Origin: Bacteroidota bacterium
GTDB taxonomy: Bacteria > Bacteroidota > Ignavibacteria > Kryptoniales > JAKASW01
DNA length: 64,000 bases
Direction of reading: 5' to 3'
Assembly: GCA_021812985.1 (NCBI GenBank)
Contig: JAKAMG010000019.1
Location: forward strand, 2,295-66,294
Under the pieces are notes generated by a model. It searched no databases. It saw nothing but the letters and a program-made list of their open reading frames with translations, and was not told where the DNA came from. Position 1 is the stretch's first letter; every line of letters begins with the position of its first letter. A program made the position numbers and the translations under genes. Of this stretch, positions 41,731 to 50,516 are shown in pieces.

Positions 41731-44487
41731 CTATTTGACAAGCATGAGTTTCTTGGTGGCAATGAATGGCCTGGAGTAACTTCCCTGTGCCACGAGCCTG
41801 TAAAAGTACACCCCGCTTGCAAACTTTGACCCATTGAACGTAACCCTGTGCTCTCCGGCATTCTGTTGGCCGTCGACGAGAGTTGCCACTTCCCTGCCGA
41901 GCACATCGTAGACATTAAGGGAAACACGACTTGCTCCGGACAAGCGATAGCCGATGACCGTCGTCGGGTTGAACGGATTCGGATAGTTCTGTTCGAGCGA
42001 GAAATTCGTCGGAACATTCTTAGCCTCGTTCACGCCAGTAAGAGTTACGTTCGCGCTGTACACGCCGCCGCCGAAAGTCCCAACGACGACGGTTCCGTCG
42101 ATGCTTCGTGAGTCGATGGTCTCGACGTCGAGCATTCCTATGTTGTCGGCCCCTGCCTGGACCCAGACAGTTGAACTGCCGTTGAGCGATGACGTAGCGT
42201 AAAGGCCCGTACTTGTGCCGGCGAAGTAGATCCTGGTACCATTGGAATTAAGTATGTTCACCCATCTAACGGAGGGTCCATTCCCCGAACCGTCCGGGTT
42301 CTGTTCGAGATTGCCCGATACAGGTGTCCAGGTCGTACCCCCATCGCTGGTGTAGTAGATGCTAATGACACCGTAATTTGAAAAGTCCACCATGACGTCA
42401 TTTCCATTCTGTGGGTCGATGGCGATACTGCTCACGTATCCCTGGGGGAAATTCGGTGAGGTGACGTTTGTAGAAGCCGGATTGCCCGTGTCTGAGCCGA
42501 TGACCTTGAAGACGTGGCCATCGGACGTTCCGTAGTAAAGGATGTGAGCGGGAAGTCGGGAAACCGCAAGCGCGCTGATCTGACTGGTGGTATCTATGTT
42601 CGTGAGGTCGGTCCAGTCGACGGTTGTCGCGGAGTCCGTATACGCCGGGATGTCAAGGAGGTTAGAGTTTCTCCAGATTTGCGACCCGGCGGCGACGTAC
42701 ATCATAGTCGTATTGTCGGGATCGAGCACGTAAGGTGTTGTGAACATGAATCCTGTGGCACCAAGCGGCGATATTTTCGCCCACGCTCCATCAGACATTC
42801 TCGTTTCAAGTATGTTCCCGTTCTGCGTGGAATAATAAATATAGTTTGCGCTGTCCGGCACGGCCGAAATGCCTCCGTCACCGCCGCCGGGAAGAACTAC
42901 CCAGCTTGAATTTGACGCGGAGGTCGTGTCCAGCATGTTCCCGTTGTCCTGCATCCCTCCGACTATCAGGGGAGAATTGAGTGTCGCATGGTCCAAAGCT
43001 ACGGAGTAAAACTGCGTCGTCACGAAGCCGTTGTTCAGGCTGTTCCAGTTTACCTGTTGAGAATCAATTCCCGTCGTATAGCTCAGGCCACCGTCGTTCG
43101 CAGAATATACAACATTCGGATTCGAAGGGAGGAAAAACAGGTCGTGCTCGTCCGGGTGTTGATTGGGATAGGAAGAAATGTCATTCGCCGGCGAATATCC
43201 ACCTATCCAGTCGGTGGTATCTAGCTGAGTCGCGAAGCCGTCGGTAGTCCTGAAGAGATTAGTGCCCCCGATGATAACAAAGTTGGAGTCGATCGGGCTG
43301 ACCTTTATCAGCATGTCGTATCCGCTCTGGGAGGAATATCCTCCGACGCTGCCTGACCAGGTCGGCAGCTTTGATGTTAGATCAGTCCACTGTCCCGAAG
43401 CCGCACTGTATTTGTACAGGCTTTGGTAGTCATCGGTTCCGTTGTTCGGATCTCCGGGTGTCCCGCTGTTGGGTGTGTTGACAAGCACGTAAAGGAGTCC
43501 CGGATTTGTCGGCGCGCTTGCCATCACGATGCGGCCGTAAGCTGAAGGAAGGAAAGTTGGGGTAATGTTTGTCCAGTTGATGCCGTCGGTGGAATGCCAT
43601 ATCCCCTGCGAGCTGCCGCTGTTCATGCCGGCATATACGTCACCTGCCTTCGTCACGGCGACGCTCGTGTAAATTGAAGTGTAAGTCGTGTCCCGCAGTA
43701 CCGCCGTCCAGCTCGAACCGCCATCAGAGGATCTGAAGATTCCGCCGAAGGTGGCGGCGTAGATGACGTCCTGATTCGTGTTTGATGAATCTAGGGAGAT
43801 GTTCCATACAATCTGGAACTGATTCACGAAGGTTGGCGAAAAACTCGGCAGCGTGGAAACAAGCCTCGCCCAAGTAAGGCCGTCATCAGTCGATTTGTAA
43901 ATCCCTCCACCGAGATCAGTAGTGAATCCGGCCCCGTTGCCGGGTAATTGAAGGTTGGAAGCGTACTCACCCGTACCATAATACCAGGTGTTGGTTTTGC
44001 CTGGTCTGGTGTCCTGCGCTATGCACGTCACCGTTTGAATGGTGTCCTGCGGCGTAGTCACCTTCGTCCAGCTCTGGCCGTTATCCGTAGACCGCCACAT
44101 GCCTCCGGTGGCACCGCCTGCAAGGATGACGTTCGGGTTGTTCACATCGACGGCGATGGCTCTGGATCTCCCTCCCTGATTGAATGGCCCCCTTAGCGTC
44201 CAGTTTGTCACCGAGAAGACCTGGCTCCCCTTTCGGAGTCCCCCCAATTTGTCGGTCGGGAGCGTGCGTGCGTATGCGCGTTCGAGTACCGAGATGTTTG
44301 CCGGTATGCTGTTCGTGTAGGGATTTCTCAATCTCATAAATTCCCATTTGGCCCGCGCAGAGAGGTCCTCCCTAGTATCCACGGTACGGCCAGCACCTTC
44401 ACGGCTTTTCGCGAATGCGCTTCCCTCGGCCGGTATTTGACAAGCGACAAATAAAATCATTATCGCCAATCTGTAGAATCTCTTCAT
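41731..44487 (-). CDS. Large secreted BNR/sortilin-type beta-propeller protein with T9SS tail
   Basis: The product is 918 residues with a signal peptide (LAIMILFVACQIPAEGSAFA). It has repeated BNR/Asp-box motifs (STDNGQSWTKV, STDDGLTWARL, SSDGGSSWTAV, TSDGGTTWTPV) spaced over the whole length, which form blades of a beta-propeller as in sortilin/VPS10 domains and exo-sialidase-like glycosidases. The T9SS domain closes it (LEQNYPNPFNPTTVIGY, YDVLGREV, ASGVYFYRLV). Its role is probably adhesion or carbohydrate binding at the cell surface. No catalytic motif is evident. The last 90 residues closely resemble the pectinesterase tail. Confidence 0.9.
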   Translation of the reverse strand: MKRFYRLAIMILFVACQIPAEGSAFAKSREGAGRTVDTREDLSARAKWEFMRLRNPYTNSIPANISVLERAYARTLPTDKLGGLRKGSQVFSVTNWTLRGPFNQGGRSRAIAVDVNNPNVILAGGATGGMWRSTDNGQSWTKVTTPQDTIQTVTCIAQDTRPGKTNTWYYGTGEYASNLQLPGNGAGFTTDLGGGIYKSTDDGLTWARLVSTLPSFSPTFVNQFQIVWNISLDSSNTNQDVIYAATFGGIFRSSDGGSSWTAVLRDTTYTSIYTSVAVTKAGDVYAGMNSGSSQGIWHSTDGINWTNITPTFLPSAYGRIVMASAPTNPGLLYVLVNTPNSGTPGDPNNGTDDYQSLYKYSAASGQWTDLTSKLPTWSGSVGGYSSQSGYDMLIKVSPIDSNFVIIGGTNLFRTTDGFATQLDTTDWIGGYSPANDISSYPNQHPDEHDLFFLPSNPNVVYSANDGGLSYTTGIDSQQVNWNSLNNGFVTTQFYSVALDHATLNSPLIVGGMQDNGNMLDTTSASNSSWVVLPGGGDGGISAVPDSANYIYYSTQNGNILETRMSDGAWAKISPLGATGFMFTTPYVLDPDNTTMMYVAAGSQIWRNSNLLDIPAYTDSATTVDWTDLTNIDTTSQISALAVSRLPAHILYYGTSDGHVFKVIGSDTGNPASTNVTSPNFPQGYVSSIAIDPQNGNDVMVDFSNYGVISIYYTSDGGTTWTPVSGNLEQNPDGSGNGPSVRWVNILNSNGTRIYFAGTSTGLYATSSLNGSSTVWVQAGADNIGMLDVETIDSRSIDGTVVVGTFGGGVYSANVTLTGVNEAKNVPTNFSLEQNYPNPFNPTTVIGYRLSGASRVSLNVYDVLGREVATLVDGQQNAGEHRVTFNGSKFASGVYFYRLVAQGSYSRPFIATKKLMLVK

Positions 44488-44529
44488 CCTCTCTTCCTTT
44501 CAGTCATTTGGTATTTTGCGTTAATAATC

Positions 44530-45027
44530 TCAGTCAACCTTGCTGTAGCCGTAGATAAGGTAAACGTTCCGTTTGGGCCTGCCTGATAGAGGCGACGGCA
44601 TGAGCTGGATGTCGGCGACAAAAACTGATCCGACAGACAAGCCCGGGAGTTCGTGGTCCAGATTGGGAAAACTTTCACGATTTGTAGGCCCGAGTGTAAA
44701 AGCAAATCTTGCCTCGAGTGTGTCGCCTGGACTGATGGTTGCGGTTCCGGATCCGTGAGCAACCACGCGCTTGACCTCTATCCAGGCCATGCATGGGGTC
44801 TTCGAGCAAGGGTCGTTTGGAGAATTTCCCTGTAAGGTTGAGTCCACCCTGACGACCGCAGCCACGATTCTTGCGTGGCCGGGGGCCGTATCCTTGCCGG
44901 CATCGGGACCACCGTAGGAATCAGGTCTGCTGGACGAACAACTCCCAAGCGCAAGACTGACAATCGCGAGGACTATGTAGGACGTTCTGGAATTAACTAT
45001 CGGTAGACGGTTGTTCAATTCTCTCAC
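44530..45027 (-). CDS. Small predicted lipoprotein
   Basis: The product is 165 residues with an N-terminal lipobox (VSLALGSC) that predicts lipid attachment at Cys30 or so. The mature protein is short, beta-rich and contains a D-P-C-S-K-T-P-C segment that could form a disulfide. No known family is apparent. It is only 42 bases upstream of the BNR-repeat gene in the same direction, so the two are probably co-transcribed, the lipoprotein perhaps helping to anchor or assist the secreted protein. Confidence 0.6.
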   Translation of the reverse strand: MRELNNRLPIVNSRTSYIVLAIVSLALGSCSSSRPDSYGGPDAGKDTAPGHARIVAAVVRVDSTLQGNSPNDPCSKTPCMAWIEVKRVVAHGSGTATISPGDTLEARFAFTLGPTNRESFPNLDHELPGLSVGSVFVADIQLMPSPLSGRPKRNVYLIYGYSKVD

Positions 45028-45248
45028 CTCCGTTTGGTTTAGTTAAATGAGCCAAAGCACTTCTCGACCTGATAAGAGACTCAACATGGTGCACCGGCCT
45101 CCGGTTCCCGAACCAAAGCCAGGCGCGGCATCGGACTTCAACGGCTTTTGGAAGCTTGCAGGCTTGCCAGCTGGGGGATAAATTGTCTGGACGTCGACAT
45201 TCCATCTCTATGCCTGACATGCAGGCGCAGCCACAACCGAGGAGAGCT

Positions 45249-47867
45249 ATGGGAAATTTTGGAATCTTTAAACTTCTGATCCCGATATTGATTGTCTGCA
45301 GCACAGTCATGGCGCGCCCGACTGAGCTGGAATTGAAAAAGGGATGGCTCATACAATCCGGAGATCGGGTAACCGCTAGCGGTCAGATCATCTCTCGGGA
45401 AGCATTCACTGCAAAAGGATGGTACAGCGCGTCTGTTCCATCAACTGTCCTAGGCAGCCTCGTCGCGGACGGCGTTTTCAAGCATGTTTTCAGGGGAAAG
45501 AACCTCGACTCGGTTCCAGATTCGATCTTCGTAAATCCATGGTGGTACAGAACCTCCTTCAGGCTCCCAAGCAAATCAACATCCGGCAACCATGCAATTT
45601 TGAAATTCCTCGGCGTGAACTACTCCGCGGACATCTGGCTGAACGGCCACTTGATTGCCGGACGAGATTCGGTGCTTGGCGGATTCAGGCAGTTCGAATT
45701 TGATATCACAAGGTTCGCTGTCTTCGGCGGTATTAATGTGCTGGCGGTCAAAGTCTACAGGCCAGGCCCGGGAGCCGTCACATTGGGATTCGTCGACTGG
45801 AATCCGAGGCCCCCCGACCACGATATGGGCCTCTGGCGGCCGGTTGTTGTCCGACTCTGCGGGGATGTTGCCATATCCAGACCGTTCGTTGCCACTAAAG
45901 TGGATACCGCCACGCTGAAGAGAGCTTGGCTGACAGTTTCCGCGGAACTCGCAAACTTGACCGACCATACTGTCGAGGGCCTCCTAACTGGAAATATCGG
46001 CAGCATCGTTGTTTCTCAAAGCTTCCGCCTCTCGCCCGGAGAAAGAATCTCCGCAGCATTTTCACCCGACTCATTCAGGCAGCTAGTCGTCAGGAATCCG
46101 AGACTTTGGTGGACACACGACTTTGGCAAGCCTAACCTCTATGACCTGAGGCTAGAGTTCAAGGCAAACGGAAAGGTGACGGACACAAAGTCTGTCAAGT
46201 TCGGAATAAGACAAGTCAACCAGTACACGACCCCGCAGGGATTCAAAGGATATAAACTGAACGGCCGCAGAATACTCATACGCGGCGGGGGATGGACCGA
46301 CGATATCTTTCTCACTCAGGACGAAGACAAACTAAAAGCGCAGATAGACTACGCAGTTAACATGAATCTCAACGCCCTGAGGCTCGAAGGATTCTGGGGA
46401 GAGGGGGACGAGATCTACAGTCTGTGCGACGCGAAGGGCCTCCTTGTCATGGTTGGGTGGAGTGCCCAGTGGGAGTGGGATGGTGTCTTCGGAGCAAAGA
46501 CCGACGAGTTCGGCGGAATAATGACTCAGGCTCAGATGAGACTCGCCGCCGCGTCGTTCCGTGACGAAGTTACGTGGCTGAGAAATCATCCGAGCATATT
46601 CGTTTGGCTTTATGGGAGCGATAAGACTCCGCGGCCCGAACTTGAAAATATGTACCAGGGCATACTCGCTCGGTATGACACGACGAGGCCCTACCTCGCT
46701 TCCGCGGCTGAACACGTGAGCAAAATAACCGGCCCTACCGGTGTCAAGATGCGGGGGCCTTACGACTACGTCCCTCCGGATTACTGGTATTCCGACACGT
46801 CGTATGGAGGTGCCTTCGGATTTAACACCGAGACCGGTCCGGGACCGCAGGTCCCCGTTGTAGAATCGCTTCGCAGGATGCTCTCCCCGGATTCACTCTG
46901 GCCTATAAACGGAGAGTGGCTGTTCCACTGTTCGAGAGGAGAATTTGGGAACCTTAAGAGATACAACGACGCCATCGATGGACGCCTCGGCCCGCCTGCT
47001 GATCTAAACGATTACGAGAGAAAGGCCCAGTACACGAACTATGAGGCGATGCGAGCGATGTATGAGGCCTTCGGCGCCCGCAAGTTCACATCCACCGGCG
47101 TCATACAGTGGATGTATAACACCGCCTGGCCTAAAATGTGGTGGCAACTCTATGATTACTATCTCAACCCCACGGGCGCGTTTTATGGCGCACAGGAAGC
47201 TTGTCGGCCAATCCATGCCCTCTATGATTACGCCTCGCACAGCGTCTTCGTGGTGAATTCAACGCTAAGTTCAGAGCGAAGACTGAAGCTGGAAGTCAGA
47301 GTGTTCAATTCCAATCTTTCCGAAAGATTAAGGAAGACCGTACAACTGGCTTCACCCGCGAATGAATCGATTAAAGCCATAGATGTTCCGACCCCAGATT
47401 CCGCGTCGAGCACTTACTTTCTTAGCCTCCGACTCGAACGAGGAGGCAAACTCGTGGATGAAAACTTCTATGCCCTCTCGAGGAAGAGCGACATGCTCGA
47501 CTGGAAGAAATCGACATGGTACGTGACACCCGATACTTCGTACGCTGATCTCACCGGACTGGATAATCTCCCGGAAGTGGCGCTCTCCGCGACCAGCAAG
47601 TTCATTCGAAGGAAGGACCACTATTCGATAGCTGTCACACTGCGAAATCCATCGGACAAGCTTGCGTTCATGGTTCGCCTGACCGTAAGAAAGTCGACCA
47701 CAGGAAGCAGCGTTCTGCCGGTATTCTGGGAAAGCAATTACATAACACTATTGCCGGGTGAAACCCGTACCATCATGGGCAAATTCAACACCCGTAGCCT
47801 CGGAGGAGAAAAGCCCGTCGTGGCCGTCTCGGGATGGAATGTGAAAGACAAGGTTATCGGAAGATAG
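45249..47867 (+). CDS. Secreted GH2 exo-beta-D-glucosaminidase-like enzyme
   Basis: The product is about 872 residues from the ATG at 45249 (GAGGAG upstream; the longer frame lacks a site). A signal peptide (LLIPILIVCSTVMA) is followed by the GH2 sugar-binding, immunoglobulin-like and TIM-barrel domains. The acid/base position is Asp (WLYGSDKTP, about residue 458) rather than the usual Asn-Glu, and the nucleophile is Glu in FNTETGPG near residue 527. That Asp plus the ...NTET... pattern is the mark of exo-beta-D-glucosaminidases (CsxA type), which release GlcN from chitosan oligomers. Family mannosidases are the alternative. An APC permease gene follows. Confidence 0.87.
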   Translation: MGNFGIFKLLIPILIVCSTVMARPTELELKKGWLIQSGDRVTASGQIISREAFTAKGWYSASVPSTVLGSLVADGVFKHVFRGKNLDSVPDSIFVNPWWYRTSFRLPSKSTSGNHAILKFLGVNYSADIWLNGHLIAGRDSVLGGFRQFEFDITRFAVFGGINVLAVKVYRPGPGAVTLGFVDWNPRPPDHDMGLWRPVVVRLCGDVAISRPFVATKVDTATLKRAWLTVSAELANLTDHTVEGLLTGNIGSIVVSQSFRLSPGERISAAFSPDSFRQLVVRNPRLWWTHDFGKPNLYDLRLEFKANGKVTDTKSVKFGIRQVNQYTTPQGFKGYKLNGRRILIRGGGWTDDIFLTQDEDKLKAQIDYAVNMNLNALRLEGFWGEGDEIYSLCDAKGLLVMVGWSAQWEWDGVFGAKTDEFGGIMTQAQMRLAAASFRDEVTWLRNHPSIFVWLYGSDKTPRPELENMYQGILARYDTTRPYLASAAEHVSKITGPTGVKMRGPYDYVPPDYWYSDTSYGGAFGFNTETGPGPQVPVVESLRRMLSPDSLWPINGEWLFHCSRGEFGNLKRYNDAIDGRLGPPADLNDYERKAQYTNYEAMRAMYEAFGARKFTSTGVIQWMYNTAWPKMWWQLYDYYLNPTGAFYGAQEACRPIHALYDYASHSVFVVNSTLSSERRLKLEVRVFNSNLSERLRKTVQLASPANESIKAIDVPTPDSASSTYFLSLRLERGGKLVDENFYALSRKSDMLDWKKSTWYVTPDTSYADLTGLDNLPEVALSATSKFIRRKDHYSIAVTLRNPSDKLAFMVRLTVRKSTTGSSVLPVFWESNYITLLPGETRTIMGKFNTRSLGGEKPVVAVSGWNVKDKVIGR

Positions 47868-47914
47868 GATCTGAAGGACCACAAACCTCTTTACCTGACG
47901 GGCGGATCAAATTG

Positions 47915-49264
47915 ATGCAGGACATCGAAAAGAAATCAGGACATCTCGACAGGAGCCTTGGGCTCATACACGCGACGGCCAGCAACATGGCTACGATGGT
48001 AGGCATAGGTCCATTCATCACAATACCTCTGATCATCAGCGCGATGGGTGGACCGCAGGCAATGCTTGGCTGGATCGTTGGGGCCGTGATCGCAATCTCA
48101 GACGGTCAGGTCTGGGCCGAACTCAGCACTTCCCTCCCCGGTGAGGGGGGATCCTACGTCTATCTGAGAGAGGCATACAGGAAATATTTCGGCAAGCTTG
48201 CCGCGTTCCTCTTCATCTGGACTTTCCTCTTAAGCGGTCCGCTTGAAATTGCCTCAGGATTCGTCGGAATGGTACAGTACGCCTCGTACATCTGGCCGTT
48301 CCTCACCGAAACGAACATACGGATTCTCGCCTTCGGCGTCGGCCTGCTGACAATCCTTCTTCACTACAACAGGGTGAAGTTCGTTGGAGCCGTAACGGTG
48401 TTTCTTTGGATTGTCATGCTCGTCACGGTCTCACTCACCATCATAGTCGGAATGACTCACTTCCATGCCAGCGACGCCTTCGTCTTCCCGCATGGCTGGT
48501 TCGGTTTCTCGTGGGGATTCGTATCCGGACTTGGCTCGGCTACAATGATCGCGATGTATGATCTGATGGGGTACTACAATATCTGCTACCTGGAGGAAGA
48601 GGTAAAAAGGCCTGAGTACGTTTTCCCGCGGGCAATACTCTATTCCGTCATCGGCGTCACCCTCATTTACGCAGTCATGAATATATCCATTCTCGGGACG
48701 ATGCCGTGGCAGGAGATCGCGAGGTCGACTCATGTTGCGTCAGACATGTTCGGTCAGATACTCGGCAGACATGCCGCTGTTATACTCACGATTCTGGTAA
48801 TCATAACGGCGTACGGCTCGACTTATTCACTGATGATGAGTTACTCAAGGCTCCCATTCGCGGCGGCTCGGGACGGCTTCTTCTTCAAATGGCTTGGCGA
48901 AGTACACCCGGAGAAACACTTCCCTCACTTCTCACTCCTGACCGTCGGAATCATAACATGCATTGCCAGCCTTTTTAATCTCGACTTCATCATCGCCGCC
49001 TCTCTCTCGAGCAGAATTCTGATCCAATTCATCGGACAGATCGTCGGGTTGACGCTCCTGCGAAGGGATGATCCGAACATGAAACGGCCGTTCAAGATGT
49101 GGCTCTACCCAATTCCGTCGATTATCGCGTTCATCGGATTCGCCTTCATATTCCTTAGCTCTGGAGTTGAGGCAATCGGCGTTGGAATAGGCTGGATGAT
49201 CATCGGGATCTTCCTATATCACAGGTGGTCCACATCAAACAGGCGCATTATGGAAAAAGCTTAA
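47915..49264 (+). CDS. Amino-acid permease (APC superfamily)
   Basis: About 449 residues with twelve predicted helices. The opening HATASNMATMVGIGPFITIPLIISAMGGPQ is the consensus first-helix motif of APC transporters with the conserved G-I-G, and SLPGEGGSYVYLREAY follows helix 3. Helix 10 onward includes AASLSSRILIQFIGQIVG. The substrate is unknown. The ATG at 47915 avoids the 34-base overlap that the longer frame would make with the GH2 gene. It may import a product of the glucosaminidase or be unrelated. Confidence 0.85.
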   Translation: MQDIEKKSGHLDRSLGLIHATASNMATMVGIGPFITIPLIISAMGGPQAMLGWIVGAVIAISDGQVWAELSTSLPGEGGSYVYLREAYRKYFGKLAAFLFIWTFLLSGPLEIASGFVGMVQYASYIWPFLTETNIRILAFGVGLLTILLHYNRVKFVGAVTVFLWIVMLVTVSLTIIVGMTHFHASDAFVFPHGWFGFSWGFVSGLGSATMIAMYDLMGYYNICYLEEEVKRPEYVFPRAILYSVIGVTLIYAVMNISILGTMPWQEIARSTHVASDMFGQILGRHAAVILTILVIITAYGSTYSLMMSYSRLPFAAARDGFFFKWLGEVHPEKHFPHFSLLTVGIITCIASLFNLDFIIAASLSSRILIQFIGQIVGLTLLRRDDPNMKRPFKMWLYPIPSIIAFIGFAFIFLSSGVEAIGVGIGWMIIGIFLYHRWSTSNRRIMEKA

Positions 49265-49362
49265 GAGAAATCTTTCTGCTGTACTCACCATCTGTGCGAG
49301 GATTCCTTTTGCAATTCCGATTCTTCTGCTAAATTGAGCCAACCAAAACACGTCGAGACAAT

Positions 49363-50295
49363 TTGCCTGAAGCACTAAACAAGTCCGGTTCATCGTCGAA
49401 GAAAAGCGGGGCCGGCAGCAGCGATATTCCCCACAAAGTCTTCACACTGTTCCTGATCATGATTGGGCTTGTTACAGCCGTAACGATATGGGCTCGAAAC
49501 TACACATACTACCTCACCCCCTTGCAGGACAGACCAACGCTTGCTCGCTACGATTCCCTCCGCCCGTCGGGGATTGAGAGTCACGGCTACGGAATAATCG
49601 GAACGGCGATGATTTTCGTAGGCGTCGCGATATATTCCGGGCGCAAGAGGCTAAGGAGACTCTCCAATTTCGGAAAGATACGGGACTTCCTCGACATTCA
49701 TATATTCCTCTGTCTTTTGGGACCGATACTCGTACTGTACCATACCACCTTTATGTTCGGCGGGATCGCGGGGGCGGGATTCTGGTGCATGACGGCGGTC
49801 GTGCTCAGCGGATTCGTCGGTCGGTATTTCTACAAGTTCATCCCAAAGAACATTCACGGCGGTGAGTTGACGGCCAAGGACCTTGAAGGCGAACGGTCCG
49901 AATTGCTCGAAAGGCTGAGAACAAACTTCAAGCTCGACGAGAAGACGCTGGGGATTATCGATCGCATGGGTCAAATCGAGTTCGACGCGGCGAAAGCTGG
50001 AATTCTTCAGCTCATCTGGGTCCTCGCAAGGATTGACCTGATGCACAGGAGGAATAGCAGAAGACTGAAATCAATCCTGCGCACTCAGGCTGTACCGGAG
50101 TCATATATAAATGAGGCCGCAAGGTTAGCCAACCGCAGAATTGCCCTTGGTCAGCGAATTCTTGTCCTCGAAAAACTCCGCCAGATATTTCATTACTGGC
50201 ACGTAATTCACCTCCCCTTCTCACTTGTCGTCCTCGTGATCCTTATCGTGCATGTGGGCGTGGCCTTCGCCTTTGGCTATACTTGGATTTTTTAG
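49363..50295 (+). CDS. Membrane protein with b-type haem-like histidines, first gene of the cytochrome cluster
   Basis: The product is 310 residues (TTG start at 49363; ribosome site weak). It has about six membrane helices and a long cytoplasmic helical segment (residues about 160-240). Histidines that could bind b-haem lie within or near membrane helices: FLDIHIFLCLL, ILVLYHTTFMFGG near residue 120-130, and FHYWHVIHLPFSLVVLVILIVHVGVAFAFGYTW in the C-terminal part. This spacing suits a quinol-oxidising cytochrome-b-like subunit that would pass electrons to the multihaem cytochromes encoded just downstream. I recognise no named family, so the function is inference from motifs and context. Confidence 0.7.
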   Translation: MPEALNKSGSSSKKSGAGSSDIPHKVFTLFLIMIGLVTAVTIWARNYTYYLTPLQDRPTLARYDSLRPSGIESHGYGIIGTAMIFVGVAIYSGRKRLRRLSNFGKIRDFLDIHIFLCLLGPILVLYHTTFMFGGIAGAGFWCMTAVVLSGFVGRYFYKFIPKNIHGGELTAKDLEGERSELLERLRTNFKLDEKTLGIIDRMGQIEFDAAKAGILQLIWVLARIDLMHRRNSRRLKSILRTQAVPESYINEAARLANRRIALGQRILVLEKLRQIFHYWHVIHLPFSLVVLVILIVHVGVAFAFGYTWIF

Positions 50296-50397
50296 CGTCT
50301 GTTCATTATAATGTGCAATCGCATATGAGCACCAACCTTACCAGCACAGAGTCTCCATCATCGCAGAGGTCACTGAGGGGCTGATTTTATAAAGTGT

Positions 50398-50432
50398 TGA
50401 CAGCCCGGACCGGGTTTATGACCTGACTGTCA
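50398..50432. promoter_or_regulatory. Nested inverted repeats upstream of the 20-haem cytochrome gene
   Basis: TGACAG (50398-50403) is mirrored by CTGTCA (50427-50432), and between them CCCGG-A-CCGGG (50404-50414) forms a second dyad. A TTGACA matches a -35 hexamer, but no fitting -10 is seen at 17 bases. It may be an operator or an mRNA hairpin in the 143-base gap between the b-haem gene and the first cytochrome. Confidence 0.35.
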
Positions 50433-50516
50433 TTTCTCTTGCGGTTTTTACAGTTCTGGAATTTCAGGAGATTTCTTGTCGATTCTTTTTGTGTGTTTTA
50501 TGAGAAGAACCGTCTG

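Noticed and set aside
50391-50425. A sigma-70 promoter at TTGACA before the 20-haem gene
   Set aside because: No acceptable -10 hexamer lies 16-18 bases downstream, so only the inverted repeats are reported.
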